In this document: positions 51,451 to 59,898 of the stretch, in pieces
Position numbering within the stretch: position 1 is the first letter of the stretch
How the letters are laid out: each line of letters opens with the position of its first letter
Assembly: GCA_017470345.1 (NCBI GenBank)
Contig: JAFUEP010000020.1
Location: 1-64,000, forward strand
Origin: Prevotella sp.
GTDB lineage: Bacteria; Bacteroidota; Bacteroidia; Bacteroidales; Bacteroidaceae
Length of the DNA stretch: 64,000 bases
Direction of reading: 5' to 3'
The notes under the pieces: generated by a model
The model's input: the letters and a program-made list of their open reading frames with translations, nothing else
What the model was told of the DNA's origin: nothing
Database searches by the model: none
Program-made: the position numbers and the translations under genes

Positions 51451-51565
51451 CCGAATGGGCGTTATATCGTGATAACGTTATTTCGTTATTTCGATATTTC
51501 GATATTTCGATATTTCGTTATTTCGATATTTCGTGATAACGTTATTCCGATATAACGCCATTCGG
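51451..51565 (+). repeat. Inverted element with 8-base tandem array
   Basis: The outer arms 51451-51481 and 51535-51565 are nearly exact reverse complements (CCGAATGGGCGTTATATCG against CGATATAACGCCATTCGG, continuing through GATAACGTTAT). Between them 51482-51534 is an array of 8-base units CGATATTT and CGTTATTT. The element fills the gap between the isomerase stop and the porter start. Confidence 0.88.
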
Positions 51566-51571
51566 CCATTA

Positions 51572-53002
51572 TTATCTGCAGACGATGTCGCACTTGATGT
51601 TCAGGATCTTGGCCACCTTAAGGATGGTGTCGGCATGATGGCCGACGGCGGCAGCCATGTGGTGGGTCGGGCCGGCCTCGCTCCACTTGTTGACGAACTC
51701 GCGGCAGCTGAGCGAGAACTTCGTGCGCATGTTGGTGTCGCCGAACATGAAGATGGGGCCTTCCTCATTGACACCCTCGGCCACGACGAACTTGAAGATG
51801 CCGTTGCGGTCCTGCGTGATGGCCAGATAGGTGACGGGGCCTGTGGGCGGATAGAACTGCGTCAGGTAGCCGCCGCCGGTCTTGCCGTGGAAGACGGGCA
51901 CGATCTTCATCGTCGGCTTGTGGGCCTGCGAGATGTCGTAGTCGCCCGAGCCAGAGTGGCCGATGATGCAGATGTCCTTGGGGAAGTCGATGGAGTACAT
52001 CTCGGCCAGGGTGCCCGTGCCCGAGATGGTCTTCAGGATCGACATGGCCATGGCCACCTTCATGTCGCCCTCGACGGCGCAGGCCGTATGCTGCTTGATG
52101 AGCATCGAGAAGGCGGGGATGAGCATCGAGTCGAGCTTTCCGGCCACGCCCTGAGCGAAGCCTGCGTAGTGGGAGGCGATCATGCCGAGCTTCTCGTCCT
52201 TGACCCACTGCTCGAAGGCTACGACGTAGCGGGCCATGTCCCAGACCTTCTCAATGGTGCCGCCGCCCTCAATCTCGAACGTGTCGAGGATGTCCTGTGC
52301 CTTGGCGCGGATGGCCTGCTCGTCAGTGATGTTGTCGGCGATGGCCCACATCTGCTCCCAGTCGAACTGCTTGGTGTAGACGAACATGCGGTGATAGAGG
52401 TTGGTCTCGTCGATGTAGAGATCCATCATGCCGGGGTAGGGGCGTCCGATCTGTGCGATGTTAGTGTCGCGGAAGCGGCGGCGCACCTGTGCCGCACGGC
52501 ACCAGTCCTCAATCTCGCGCTGCACCTCGGGGTCGCCGCCTTCGACGACGCCCGTGATGACGGCCGAGCGTTTGCCGGCACGGTTCAGGTCGGCCACCAT
52601 CTCGCCGATGGCGCCGCAGGCGTAGAGCTCGCCGAGCCATGTGGGGATGTCGGTCTTGTCGTAGTCGGGGGCCAGCTTCTTCTGCACGTTGACGATGACG
52701 ACGGGCACGTCGAGATCGCGCACGGCGGGCAGCATATTATAAGAGGTGCAGTAGGTCAGCATCTGCAGGATGACGAGGTCGACGTCGGCGGCGCGGAACT
52801 TGTCGCCGGCCGCCATCGACTGCTCCTTGGTGGTCACCATGCCTCCGTCGATGATCTCGATCGTGTCGGGCAGAGTCTTCTTGAAGTCTGCATACTGCTG
52901 CTCGAACTCAGGTACGAGCTGGGGGAACTGCGGCAGGTAGGCCTGCAGCGCAATGCTGAATACGCCCACGCGGGCTTTTGTCTCAACTAATGGTTTTGCC
53001 AT
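51572..53002 (-). CDS. L-fucose/L-arabinose isomerase family protein, likely L-rhamnose isomerase
   Basis: This 476-residue enzyme belongs to the short L-fucose isomerase-like group (COG2407 type): VGVFSIALQAYLPQFPQL near 13, VDLVILQMLTYCTSYN near 75, the segment ITGVVEGGDPEVQREIEDWCRA, then ACAVEGDMKVAMAMSILKTISG near 300, which holds an acidic metal ligand, and PTHHMAAAVGHHAD near 453. It is shorter than classical FucI (about 590) and unlike the COG4806 rhamnose isomerase. Its place between rhaB and a porter, with no other isomerase in the window, suggests it makes L-rhamnulose. This is inference; fucose or arabinose remain possible. Confidence 0.85.
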   Translation of the reverse strand: MAKPLVETKARVGVFSIALQAYLPQFPQLVPEFEQQYADFKKTLPDTIEIIDGGMVTTKEQSMAAGDKFRAADVDLVILQMLTYCTSYNMLPAVRDLDVPVVIVNVQKKLAPDYDKTDIPTWLGELYACGAIGEMVADLNRAGKRSAVITGVVEGGDPEVQREIEDWCRAAQVRRRFRDTNIAQIGRPYPGMMDLYIDETNLYHRMFVYTKQFDWEQMWAIADNITDEQAIRAKAQDILDTFEIEGGGTIEKVWDMARYVVAFEQWVKDEKLGMIASHYAGFAQGVAGKLDSMLIPAFSMLIKQHTACAVEGDMKVAMAMSILKTISGTGTLAEMYSIDFPKDICIIGHSGSGDYDISQAHKPTMKIVPVFHGKTGGGYLTQFYPPTGPVTYLAITQDRNGIFKFVVAEGVNEEGPIFMFGDTNMRTKFSLSCREFVNKWSEAGPTHHMAAAVGHHADTILKVAKILNIKCDIVCR

Positions 53003-53049
53003 AATTACTTAAATATTACTTTAACAATGTGTTTATATTATCGTTAGGA

Positions 53050-53080
53050 CAAAAATCTCTCAAAAATTCAACAAAAATCA
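53050..53080 (+). repeat. Left inverted arm flanking the GxxExxY gene
   Basis: Three units of about 11 bases (CAAAAATCTCT, CAAAAATTCAA, CAAAAATCA) match in reverse complement the arm at 53548-53576. A further partial copy (AGGACAAAAAATCTACAAAA) starts near 53093. Confidence 0.75.
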
Positions 53081-53112
53081 ATTATTAACTCAAGGACAAA
53101 AAATCTACAAAA

Positions 53113-53544
53113 TTAATTAGTGGAGCGAGTGACATATTTATATTCGCCAGCTAAAATGTCATAGAAATACCTTTCAGAAATAAGTCTGTCGGGATTACCA
53201 AAATTGATAAGGATTCCAGCACAAGAATCTGTAATTCGCATATAGTTAAATAGTTGTGCTCTATGATCCTTTGTAAGTTCAGACACGGCCTTTAATTCAA
53301 CAATGATATCACCGAAACACACAAAATCCGCCTTGTAAGTTTTATTCAGTTCTTTATCGTGAAAATACATTTTCAATAATTTCTCACGTTCCCAGGGAAT
53401 ACCTTTTTCACTGCATACAATTGACATACATTCCTGATAGATAGGCTCTGAATAACCGAATCCCAACTCGTTATATAAGTCCATTGCAGCACCAATGATT
53501 TCATACATCCTTTTTAAGTAGTCTTGCTTGTCGTAAAGATGCAT
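53113..53544 (-). CDS. GxxExxY protein
   Basis: This 143-residue protein carries the naming motif in GFGYSEPIYQECM (G-x-x-E-x-x-Y shown as GYSEPIY, residues about 28-40), then KADFVCFGDIIVELKAVSEL near 75-95, whose D and E-x-K match a PD-(D/E)XK nuclease core, and the end NFGNPDRLISERYFY. The function of the family is unknown, though a nuclease fold is widely assumed. Its codons are AT-rich compared with rhaB and the isomerase on either side. It sits inside the rhamnose operon on the same strand and is flanked by inverted arms of about 30 bases (53050-53080 and 53548-53576), so it looks inserted. Confidence 0.92.
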   Translation of the reverse strand: MHLYDKQDYLKRMYEIIGAAMDLYNELGFGYSEPIYQECMSIVCSEKGIPWEREKLLKMYFHDKELNKTYKADFVCFGDIIVELKAVSELTKDHRAQLFNYMRITDSCAGILINFGNPDRLISERYFYDILAGEYKYVTRSTN

Positions 53545-53547
53545 ACA

Positions 53548-53576
53548 GATTTTTATTGGATTTTTGGAGATTTTTG
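53548..53576 (+). repeat. Right inverted arm flanking the GxxExxY gene
   Basis: GATTTTTATTG, GATTTTTGGA and GATTTTTG are the inverse of the units at 53050-53080, with about 26 of 29 positions equal and one single-base gap. The arm ends 3 bases before the rhaB stop codon. Confidence 0.75.
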
Positions 53577-53579
53577 TTT

Positions 53580-55061
53580 TTATTTACTGATGATAGTCAG
53601 GTACTTGTCATAAGCTGCGTCCCACAGGGCCTTGTCCTGGGGCTCATAGCGCACCAGCTCCAGCGAGTTGGCAATGATCTGGCGCATCTGCCAGATGTCG
53701 CCGACCAGTCCGGCGGCTTTGGCCTGCATCATGATGTTGCCGATGGCAGTGCCCTCCTGCGGGCCGGCCAGGACGGTGACGCCCGTGGCGTTGGCCGTGA
53801 ACTGGTTGAGGTAGCGGTTGAGCGAACCGCCACCGATGATGTGGAGCACGTCGAGGCGGAACGGTGCAAACTCCTGTAGCCACTGGAACACCTGGCGGTA
53901 GCGCAGTGCCAGCGAGTCGAAGATGCATCGGCATATCTCGGCCGGCGTCTCGGGCGTGGGCTGGTTGGTCGCACGGCAATAGTCCTGAATGGCGCCAATC
54001 ATGCTCGACGGAGCGGCAAACATCTGGTTGTCAGGCTCGATGATGGAGCGGAAGGGCGCTATGGCCATGGCCTGTCCCTGAAGCTCGGGATGGCTGAGGC
54101 TGCGCACCTCTTCGGGCCACTCCAGTCGGCAGCGCTCATAGAGCCACATGCCGCAGATGTTCTTCAGGAATCGCGTGGTGCCCTCAATGCCGCCCTCGTT
54201 GGTGAAGTTGCGCTCGTAGGAGAGGTCGTTGATGATGGCGTCGCGGGTCTCGATGCCCATCAGGCTCCACGTGCCGCTGGAGAGGTAGGCAAACTTCTCG
54301 TCCTTGGCCGGGACGGCAGCCACGGCCGAGCCCGTGTCGTGGCCGGCGACGGCGATGACGGGCACGGGGCCCATGCCTGTCAGCCGCTGCACCTCGTCGG
54401 TCAGCACGCCGATGACGGTGCCCGGGCGGACCATCTTGCCGAACTTCGAGCGGCTCAGTCCTACGGAGGCCAGCAGTCGCTCGTCGAGCTGACCCGTGCG
54501 GGGGTCGAGCATCTGCGAGGTCGATGCGATGGTGTATTCGCACACCTCGTTGCCCGTCAGCATCCAGCTCAGTGCGTCGGGCACGAACAATATCTTCTGT
54601 GCATGCTCGAGTGCCGAGTTCTGTTCGCGCCGCATGGCGTAGAGCTGGAAGATGCTGTTGAAGTTCATCAGCTGAATGCCGGTGATGTCGTAGACCTCGC
54701 GCTTGCCGATGACGTGCTTCAGATAGTCGTCCATGGCGTCGAAGGTGACGGGGTCGCGATAGGCGCGCGGGTTGCGCAGGATGGCGCCGTCGGCTCCGAT
54801 GCAGACGAAGTCGACGCCCCACGTGTCGATGCCGATCGAGGTGATCGTCAGTCCGCGGCGGCTAGCCTCCTTCAGTCCGCGGATGATCTCGAAGTATAGC
54901 CCCTGGATGTCCCAGTAGTAGTGGCCTCCCTGCACGATGAGGTTGTTGGGGAATCGGGTCAGCTCTTCCAGTTCCGACCGTCCGCCGTCAATAGACCCGA
55001 CGATGGTTCGTCCGCTCGTGGCTCCGAGGTCGACGGCAAAGAAATATTTCTTGTCTTCCAT
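53580..55061 (-). CDS. rhaB: Rhamnulokinase
   Basis: From the start at 55061 the product has 493 residues of the FGGY kinase fold: YFFAVDLGATSGRTIVG at the N-terminus (phosphate loop), ISTWGVD-type block SIGIDTWGVDFVCIG near 80, VIAVAGHDTGSAVAAVP near 250, WSLMGIE near 270, and ALHIIGGGSLNR-type HIIGGGSLNRYLNQFTANATG (read as LHIIGGGSLNRYLNQF) near 405. It phosphorylates L-rhamnulose. A -7-like TAATTTTG lies at 55107-55114. It heads the run kinase, GxxExxY, isomerase, porter. An upstream in-frame start at 55193 passes through the promoter and is rejected. Confidence 0.95.
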   Translation of the reverse strand: MEDKKYFFAVDLGATSGRTIVGSIDGGRSELEELTRFPNNLIVQGGHYYWDIQGLYFEIIRGLKEASRRGLTITSIGIDTWGVDFVCIGADGAILRNPRAYRDPVTFDAMDDYLKHVIGKREVYDITGIQLMNFNSIFQLYAMRREQNSALEHAQKILFVPDALSWMLTGNEVCEYTIASTSQMLDPRTGQLDERLLASVGLSRSKFGKMVRPGTVIGVLTDEVQRLTGMGPVPVIAVAGHDTGSAVAAVPAKDEKFAYLSSGTWSLMGIETRDAIINDLSYERNFTNEGGIEGTTRFLKNICGMWLYERCRLEWPEEVRSLSHPELQGQAMAIAPFRSIIEPDNQMFAAPSSMIGAIQDYCRATNQPTPETPAEICRCIFDSLALRYRQVFQWLQEFAPFRLDVLHIIGGGSLNRYLNQFTANATGVTVLAGPQEGTAIGNIMMQAKAAGLVGDIWQMRQIIANSLELVRYEPQDKALWDAAYDKYLTIISK

Positions 55062-55230
55062 TGCTTGCTTTTTTGTTTTGTTAGCAGTAATCTGATTAGT
55101 TGTGTGCAAAATTACTGATAAATTGTGTTTTTCGACATCAAACTTTGACAATATAACCTGCTTTTTTGATTTTTTGTCGTACCTTTGCGGCAAATTTGAT
55201 GATTAACCTAAGAAAAAGACTGATTGTATA

Positions 55231-56559
55231 ATGACAACACTGACCGTAATGATTGTCGCGTTCTTCATCGTAGGCTACCTCTGCATTGCCCTTGAGAGCG
55301 TGACCAGGATTAACAAGGCAGCCATAGCCCTGCTGATGTGCGTAGGATGCTGGACGCTGCTGATGGTCGCTCCCGGCGTCTATTTCCCTGACGTGGCAAC
55401 CGAGGGACTGGCAGGCCACGTCGGCGGACTGATCCAGCATCACCTGGGCGACACGGCCTCCACGCTCTTCTTCCTCATGGGAGCGATGACCATCGTCGAG
55501 ATCGTCGACTTCAACGGCGGCTTCAACTTCGTGCGCGACGTGATGCAGACGCGCTCAAAGCGCAAGCTGCTCTGGCGCGTGGCCTTCATGACCTTCTTCC
55601 TGTCAGCCATCCTCGACAATCTGACCACCTCGATCGTCATGGTCATGGTGCTCCGCAAGCTGGTGGAGAGCCGTGAGGAACGGCTCATCTATGCGGCCCT
55701 CATCATCATTGCGGCCAACTCGGGCGGTGCCTTCTCGCCCATCGGCGACGTCACCACCATCATGCTCTGGATCAAGGGCGTCATCACCACGCAGGGCGTC
55801 ATCAGCGAGATCCTCGTGCCTTCGCTCGTCTCGATGGTCATTCCCGCACTCATCCTGCAGACACAGCTGAAAGGCACCTTCGCCACCACTGACGACACGG
55901 AGACGGTCCAGGCGAGCGAGTTCACCCGCCGTCAGCGCACGGCCATCTTCTGTCTCGGCATCGGCGGACTCGTGTTCGTCCCCATCTTCCGCGCACTCAC
56001 CAGCCTGCCTCCCTTCATGGGCATCCTGCTCGTGCTGGGCGTGCTCTGGACCGTGACCGAGATCTTTCATCGCCGTCACGGCGAAGAGGACACGATGGCC
56101 CATCGAGTGAGCGATCTGCTCTCGCGCATCGACCTCTCCACGATCATGTTCTTCCTGGGCATCCTCATGGCCGTCGCCGTGCTCGAGGAGATCGGCACGC
56201 TGACAGCCCTGGGCCAGTGGCTCAACGACGTCACCTCGGGCAACCACTATCTCGTCACGGGCATCATCGGCGTGCTCTCAGCCGTCGTCGACAACGTGCC
56301 GCTCGTGGCGGGCGCCATGGGCATGTATCCTGTGGCCGAGGTGGGCGACATGGCCGTCGACGGCATCTTCTGGCAGCTGCTGGCCTACTGTGCCGGCGTG
56401 GGCGGCTCGATGCTCATCATCGGCTCGGCTGCCGGCGTGGTGGTCATGGGTCTGGAGAAGATCACGTTCGGGTGGTATATGAAGCGCATCACGTGGATTG
56501 CCTTCACGGGCTATCTGGCCGGCATCCTGTGCTATTGGTTAGAGAAACAGCTCTTCTGA
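55231..56559 (+). CDS. nhaD: Na+/H+ antiporter NhaD
   Basis: This 442-residue protein has about twelve helices and the NhaD/ArsB features: YLCIALESVTRINKAAIALL near 12, FFLMGAMTIVEIVDFNGGF near 90, ILDNLTTSIVMVMVLRKLV near 128, NSGGAFSPIGDVTTIMLWI near 165 and VVDNVPLVAGAMGMYP near 350 with a conserved Asp-Asn. It exchanges sodium for protons at the inner membrane. The -7 element TACCTTTG (55180-55187) drives it divergently from rhaB. Two perfect hairpins from the 22-base repeat cluster follow its stop. Confidence 0.92.
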   Translation: MTTLTVMIVAFFIVGYLCIALESVTRINKAAIALLMCVGCWTLLMVAPGVYFPDVATEGLAGHVGGLIQHHLGDTASTLFFLMGAMTIVEIVDFNGGFNFVRDVMQTRSKRKLLWRVAFMTFFLSAILDNLTTSIVMVMVLRKLVESREERLIYAALIIIAANSGGAFSPIGDVTTIMLWIKGVITTQGVISEILVPSLVSMVIPALILQTQLKGTFATTDDTETVQASEFTRRQRTAIFCLGIGGLVFVPIFRALTSLPPFMGILLVLGVLWTVTEIFHRRHGEEDTMAHRVSDLLSRIDLSTIMFFLGILMAVAVLEEIGTLTALGQWLNDVTSGNHYLVTGIIGVLSAVVDNVPLVAGAMGMYPVAEVGDMAVDGIFWQLLAYCAGVGGSMLIIGSAAGVVVMGLEKITFGWYMKRITWIAFTGYLAGILCYWLEKQLF

Positions 56560-56668
56560 TGCGTTCCGTCTGGAGGAGGAAAAATGCTCGGAATGTAAAT
56601 AAAATTCTGGATATTTGGCTGATGACGTCTAAATACTTGATTATCAGACAACTTTGGGTTTGTTTAAA

Positions 56669-56756
56669 ATAAAGCACCGCTTCTCGGCCCGAGAAGCGGT
56701 GCTTTTTGATCAAAGAAGCGGTGCTTTTCGAGCCGAAAAGCACCGCTTCTTTTAAA
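56669..56756. repeat. Cluster 3 of the 22-base repeat, forming two back-to-back terminators
   Basis: Units start at 56669, 56691, 56713 and 56735 with AAG-N5-CTT cores CACCG, CGGTG, CGGTG, CACCG. Unit 1 pairs perfectly with unit 2 (56671-56706, then TTTTT) and unit 3 with unit 4 (56713-56753, then TTTT). The cluster lies between the convergent nhaD and AraC-type genes and can terminate both. Confidence 0.88.
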
Positions 56757-56821
56757 GGCGTTTGTCGTTTGTAAAAATAAATCCGAGTGGAAACTATTGC
56801 CCTCTGCCTTCCGTCCGGAGC

Positions 56822-57700
56822 TTATAAGGCCCGCAGGTCGCTGGGCTTCCGGCCCGTCTTCTGCTTGAATTTCGACGAGAAATAGTCGGGCGAGTCGAAG
56901 TTCAGGCGGTAGGCTATTTCCTTGATGCTCATGTCGGTCGTCGTCAGCAGCTCCTTGGCATGCTGCAGCCGCAGGTCCTGCTGATAGGTGGCGGGCGAGA
57001 GCCCCGTGTGCTCCTTGAAGAGCTTGCGGAAGTTGCTGTAGCTGACGCCAAGCTCCTCGGCCAGCTGCTGGATGGTCAGGGTGCTCTCGAGCGATTCGCG
57101 GATGCGCAAGCGGGCGCGGTTGATCATGTCGACATGACTCTGGTCGCGGTTCTTCAGCTCGATGTTGCGCTCCAGCGAATACATCTGCCCGATGAGGTGG
57201 TTGACGATGCCGGCCATGAGCTGCTGCGAGTAGGCTGCCTCCTCCTGGGCACTTCTGTAGGCAGCCCGGAAGAGCCCTACGAGCACATCGCTGAAGCCTA
57301 CGTGATAGATGGGTTTCTTGGGCGAGAGGAAGCCGGCGCGGACGCGGTCGTCCATGTTGTGGCCGCGGAATCCGATCCAGTATTTCTTCCAGCCGCGTGA
57401 GTTGAGCGGATGGTAGGAGTGCCACTCGCCTGGGAAGAGCAGGAAGATGTCGCCCTCGTGCAGCCGGGCCTCGCGGACGGTGCGCGTGTGGAGCACGCCC
57501 TCGCCCTCGATGATGTAGAGCAGCTGGTACTCGTTGAGCACGCGACCTTTCTCCACGTCGAAGTAATAACCGTCGGCATGTCCGTGCGTGGGATAGCTGT
57601 CGCCAGGGTTGATCTCCTCATACCCTACGGTGGTGATGATCAGTCCCCACAGCTCGTCGCGCTCGCTGGCCAGCATGTATTTGCTCGTCTGTGTTGACAT
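56822..57700 (-). CDS. AraC-family transcriptional regulator with cupin sensor
   Basis: This 292-residue protein has an N-terminal cupin arm (residues about 20-110: LLYIIEGEGVLHTR, LHEGDIFLLFPGEWHSYHP) and a C-terminal AraC pair of helix-turn-helix motifs (LTIQQLAEELGVSYSNFRKLF near 215, IKEIAYRLNFDSPDYFSSKFK near 260). The cupin form is typical of sugar-responsive regulators. As it lies about 1.6 kb from rhaB on the same strand it could be the rhamnose regulator (RhaR-like), but nhaD intervenes and no operator is evident, so the target is open. It follows a small secreted protein gene by 32 bases. Confidence 0.9.
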   Translation of the reverse strand: MSTQTSKYMLASERDELWGLIITTVGYEEINPGDSYPTHGHADGYYFDVEKGRVLNEYQLLYIIEGEGVLHTRTVREARLHEGDIFLLFPGEWHSYHPLNSRGWKKYWIGFRGHNMDDRVRAGFLSPKKPIYHVGFSDVLVGLFRAAYRSAQEEAAYSQQLMAGIVNHLIGQMYSLERNIELKNRDQSHVDMINRARLRIRESLESTLTIQQLAEELGVSYSNFRKLFKEHTGLSPATYQQDLRLQHAKELLTTTDMSIKEIAYRLNFDSPDYFSSKFKQKTGRKPSDLRAL

Positions 57701-57732
57701 AGGCTTGCCTTTTGTTGATTTGCGTCTCTGTG

Positions 57733-58191
57733 CTATTTGTTCATCAGCTTGCGAGCCTCCTGCCCCATCTTGACGATGAAGACGCCGCGGCCCAGCGGAC
57801 GAAGGTCGTAGGTGGCGTCGCGGGTGGTGGTGAACAGTTGCTCGCCCTTCGTGTTGTAGAGAGTGATGCGCTCGCCGTCGGCAACGGTCAGCCTCAGCTG
57901 TCCGCCCTCCACTTTCATCTCGGAGCGGCTCTTGCTGACAGTGGCGATGCCGGCCGCGGTCTGCGAGAAAAACATGCGCTCGAGCGAGGCCAGGGGCAGC
58001 CGCTGCTCGGCACCCGAGTTCAGATGGAGCACCATGTCGCTGGCGTCGAAGGTGATCTTGTCGATGGTGCTGACCTCGATGCTTGTCTCGGCAGCATCCT
58101 GCGTGATGGTCAGATAGGCATAGTTGTCAGCCATGGCGGGCATTCCGAGCATGAGCATGAGTGAGGTCAATAGTGTTGCTAAACGTTTCAT
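57733..58191 (-). CDS. Small secreted protein with C-terminal sorting-like tail
   Basis: This 152-residue protein has a signal peptide (MKRLATLLTSLMLMLGMPAMA), a first beta-rich part (YLTITQDAAETSIEVSTIDKITF, read as EVSTIDKITFDASDMVLHL) seen at the start of many Prevotella surface proteins, and a C-terminal part GERITLYNTKGEQLF...LGRGVFIVKMGQEARKLMNK in the style of a Bacteroidales C-terminal sorting domain. Between them there is nearly nothing, so this is a minimal surface protein or a remnant of a larger one. A -7 element TATCTTTG lies at 58221-58228 on its strand. The function is unknown. Confidence 0.72.
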   Translation of the reverse strand: MKRLATLLTSLMLMLGMPAMADNYAYLTITQDAAETSIEVSTIDKITFDASDMVLHLNSGAEQRLPLASLERMFFSQTAAGIATVSKSRSEMKVEGGQLRLTVADGERITLYNTKGEQLFTTTRDATYDLRPLGRGVFIVKMGQEARKLMNK

Positions 58192-58353
58192 AATCTGTCT
58201 TTATAATAATAATGTTGGTGCAAAGATAGTCATTTTTTGCGAAAAAGTCACAATCTGGGCGATTTTTTTGAAAAAAGATGTCAGTTTTGTTGCAAGATTC
58301 AGAAAATATTCCTAAATTTGCTCACCGAAAAACTTTTAAAACCCTCATTAGAT

Positions 58354-58914
58354 ATGATAGACGTAAAAGAAACATTGCAGAAAGCAGAAGAGCGGATGGA
58401 GATGGCCGCCATGTTCCTCGACGACGAGCTGAGCCGCATCCGCGCCGGCCGCGCCAACGTGGCCATTCTCGACGGCGTTCGTGTGGAGTCATACGGCAGC
58501 CGCGTGCCCCTCAACCAGGTGGCCACGGTCAACTGTCCTGACGCCCGCACCATCGCCATCAAGCCTTGGGACCGCAAGCAGATTAAGGACATCGAGAAGG
58601 CCATCATGGCCAGCGACGTAGGCATCACGCCTGAGAACAACGGCGAGGTGATCCGCCTGCAGATCCCGCAGCCGACGGAGGAGCGCCGTCGCGACCTGGT
58701 GAAGCAGTGCAACAAGATAGCCGAGAAGGCCAAGGTGGAGGTGCGCAATGTGCGCTCCGACGTCAAGGACCGGCTGAAGAAGGCCATCAAGGACGGCCTC
58801 TCGGAGGACAACGAGAAGGACGCCGAGCTGGAGCTGCAGAAGCTGCACGACAAGTATATCAAGCGGCTCGACGACCTCATTGAGGCGAAGAACAAGGAAA
58901 TCATGACCGTCTGA
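58354..58914 (+). CDS. frr: Ribosome recycling factor
   Basis: From the ATG at 58354 the product has 186 residues, the usual size. It shows [36 protein letters not shown] (read as [17 protein letters not shown] and [11 protein letters not shown]), [16 protein letters not shown] near 70, [28 protein letters not shown] (read as [11 protein letters not shown]) near 105 and a helical end. It splits the post-termination ribosome together with EF-G. A -7 element TAAATTTG (58313-58320), with TTTG at 58286-58289, precedes it. The stop and the next start share one base (TGATG). Confidence 0.97.
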   Translation: MIDVKETLQKAEERMEMAAMFLDDELSRIRAGRANVAILDGVRVESYGSRVPLNQVATVNCPDARTIAIKPWDRKQIKDIEKAIMASDVGITPENNGEVIRLQIPQPTEERRRDLVKQCNKIAEKAKVEVRNVRSDVKDRLKKAIKDGLSEDNEKDAELELQKLHDKYIKRLDDLIEAKNKEIMTV

Positions 58915-59873
58915 TGCACGGTCTGGTCATTAAGAACACAGGCAGCTGGTACACCGTCCGGACGGACGATGGCCAGTTGCTTGATTGTAAGATAAAGGGC
59001 AATTTCCGGCTGCGTGGCATCCGGTCGACGAATCCTGTGGCCGTAGGCGACCGCGTGGAGATAAAAGCCTCCCCTGGTGGGGGAAGGCCGGAGGGGGCTT
59101 TCATCACAGAGATTGAGGACCGCCGCAACTACATCATCCGCCGTTCGCAGAACCTCTCGAAGCAGAGCCACATCCTGGCCGCCAACGTCGACCAGGCTCT
59201 GCTCGTCGTCACCGTCAGCCATCCCCAGACCTCGACCACCTTCATCGACCGCTTCCTGGCCTCGGCCGAGGCCTATCGGGTGCCTGTCGTGCTCGTCTTC
59301 AACAAGACCGACCTGCTCGACGAGGACGAGCGTCGACTGCAGCAGATGATGGTCCGGCTCTATGAGACCATCGGCTACGAATGTCGCGAGATCTCAGCGG
59401 CCGACGGCTCTGGCGTCGAGGAATTGCGACCCATGCTCGGCGGCAAGATCACGCTGCTCAGCGGCAACAGCGGGGTGGGGAAGTCGACCCTCATCAACCG
59501 CCTCGTCCCTGGCGCTGACCTGCGCACGGCCCAGATCAGCGACGCCCACGACACAGGCATGCACACCACGACGTTCTCCGAGATGATCAGTCTCCCCGGC
59601 CCCACGGACGGCGCGCCCTCCTACCTCATTGACACGCCGGGCATCAAGGGCTTCGGCACCTTCGACATGGAGCCTGAGGAGCTGACGAGCTACTTCAAGG
59701 AGATCTTCCATTTCTCCAAGGACTGCCGCTTCTCCAACTGCACCCATACGCATGAGCCGGGCTGTGCCGTGCGCCGTGCCCTCGACGACCACTACATTGC
59801 CGAGAGCCGCTATCAGTCCTACCTCTCCATGCTTCAGGACAAGGACGAAAGCAAGTATCGTGAGGCTTATTGA
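58914..59873 (+). CDS. rsgA: Ribosome small subunit-dependent GTPase RsgA
   Basis: This 319-residue protein matures the 30S subunit. It has an N-terminal OB fold (residues about 1-75), then the circularly permuted GTPase with G4 [10 protein letters not shown] near 130, G1 GNSGVGKS at 184-191, and G3 DTPGIKGFG near 243. A C-terminal zinc site has the cysteines and histidine of [15 protein letters not shown]. It begins inside the frr stop codon, so translation is coupled; the pair are both ribosome factors. Confidence 0.96.
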   Translation: MHGLVIKNTGSWYTVRTDDGQLLDCKIKGNFRLRGIRSTNPVAVGDRVEIKASPGGGRPEGAFITEIEDRRNYIIRRSQNLSKQSHILAANVDQALLVVTVSHPQTSTTFIDRFLASAEAYRVPVVLVFNKTDLLDEDERRLQQMMVRLYETIGYECREISAADGSGVEELRPMLGGKITLLSGNSGVGKSTLINRLVPGADLRTAQISDAHDTGMHTTTFSEMISLPGPTDGAPSYLIDTPGIKGFGTFDMEPEELTSYFKEIFHFSKDCRFSNCTHTHEPGCAVRRALDDHYIAESRYQSYLSMLQDKDESKYREAY

Positions 59874-59898
59874 CTCCAGATTTTTTCCCTCCCGCCCC

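Noticed and set aside
53041..53112. Target-site duplication around the GxxExxY element
   Set aside because: The bases outside the two inverted arms (TTAGGA on the left, TTTTTAT on the right) are not equal, so no duplication can be claimed.
24086..56756. CRISPR array reading of the 22-base repeat clusters
   Set aside because: Units follow each other without unique spacers, there are only four per cluster, units vary inside and no cas genes are in the window.
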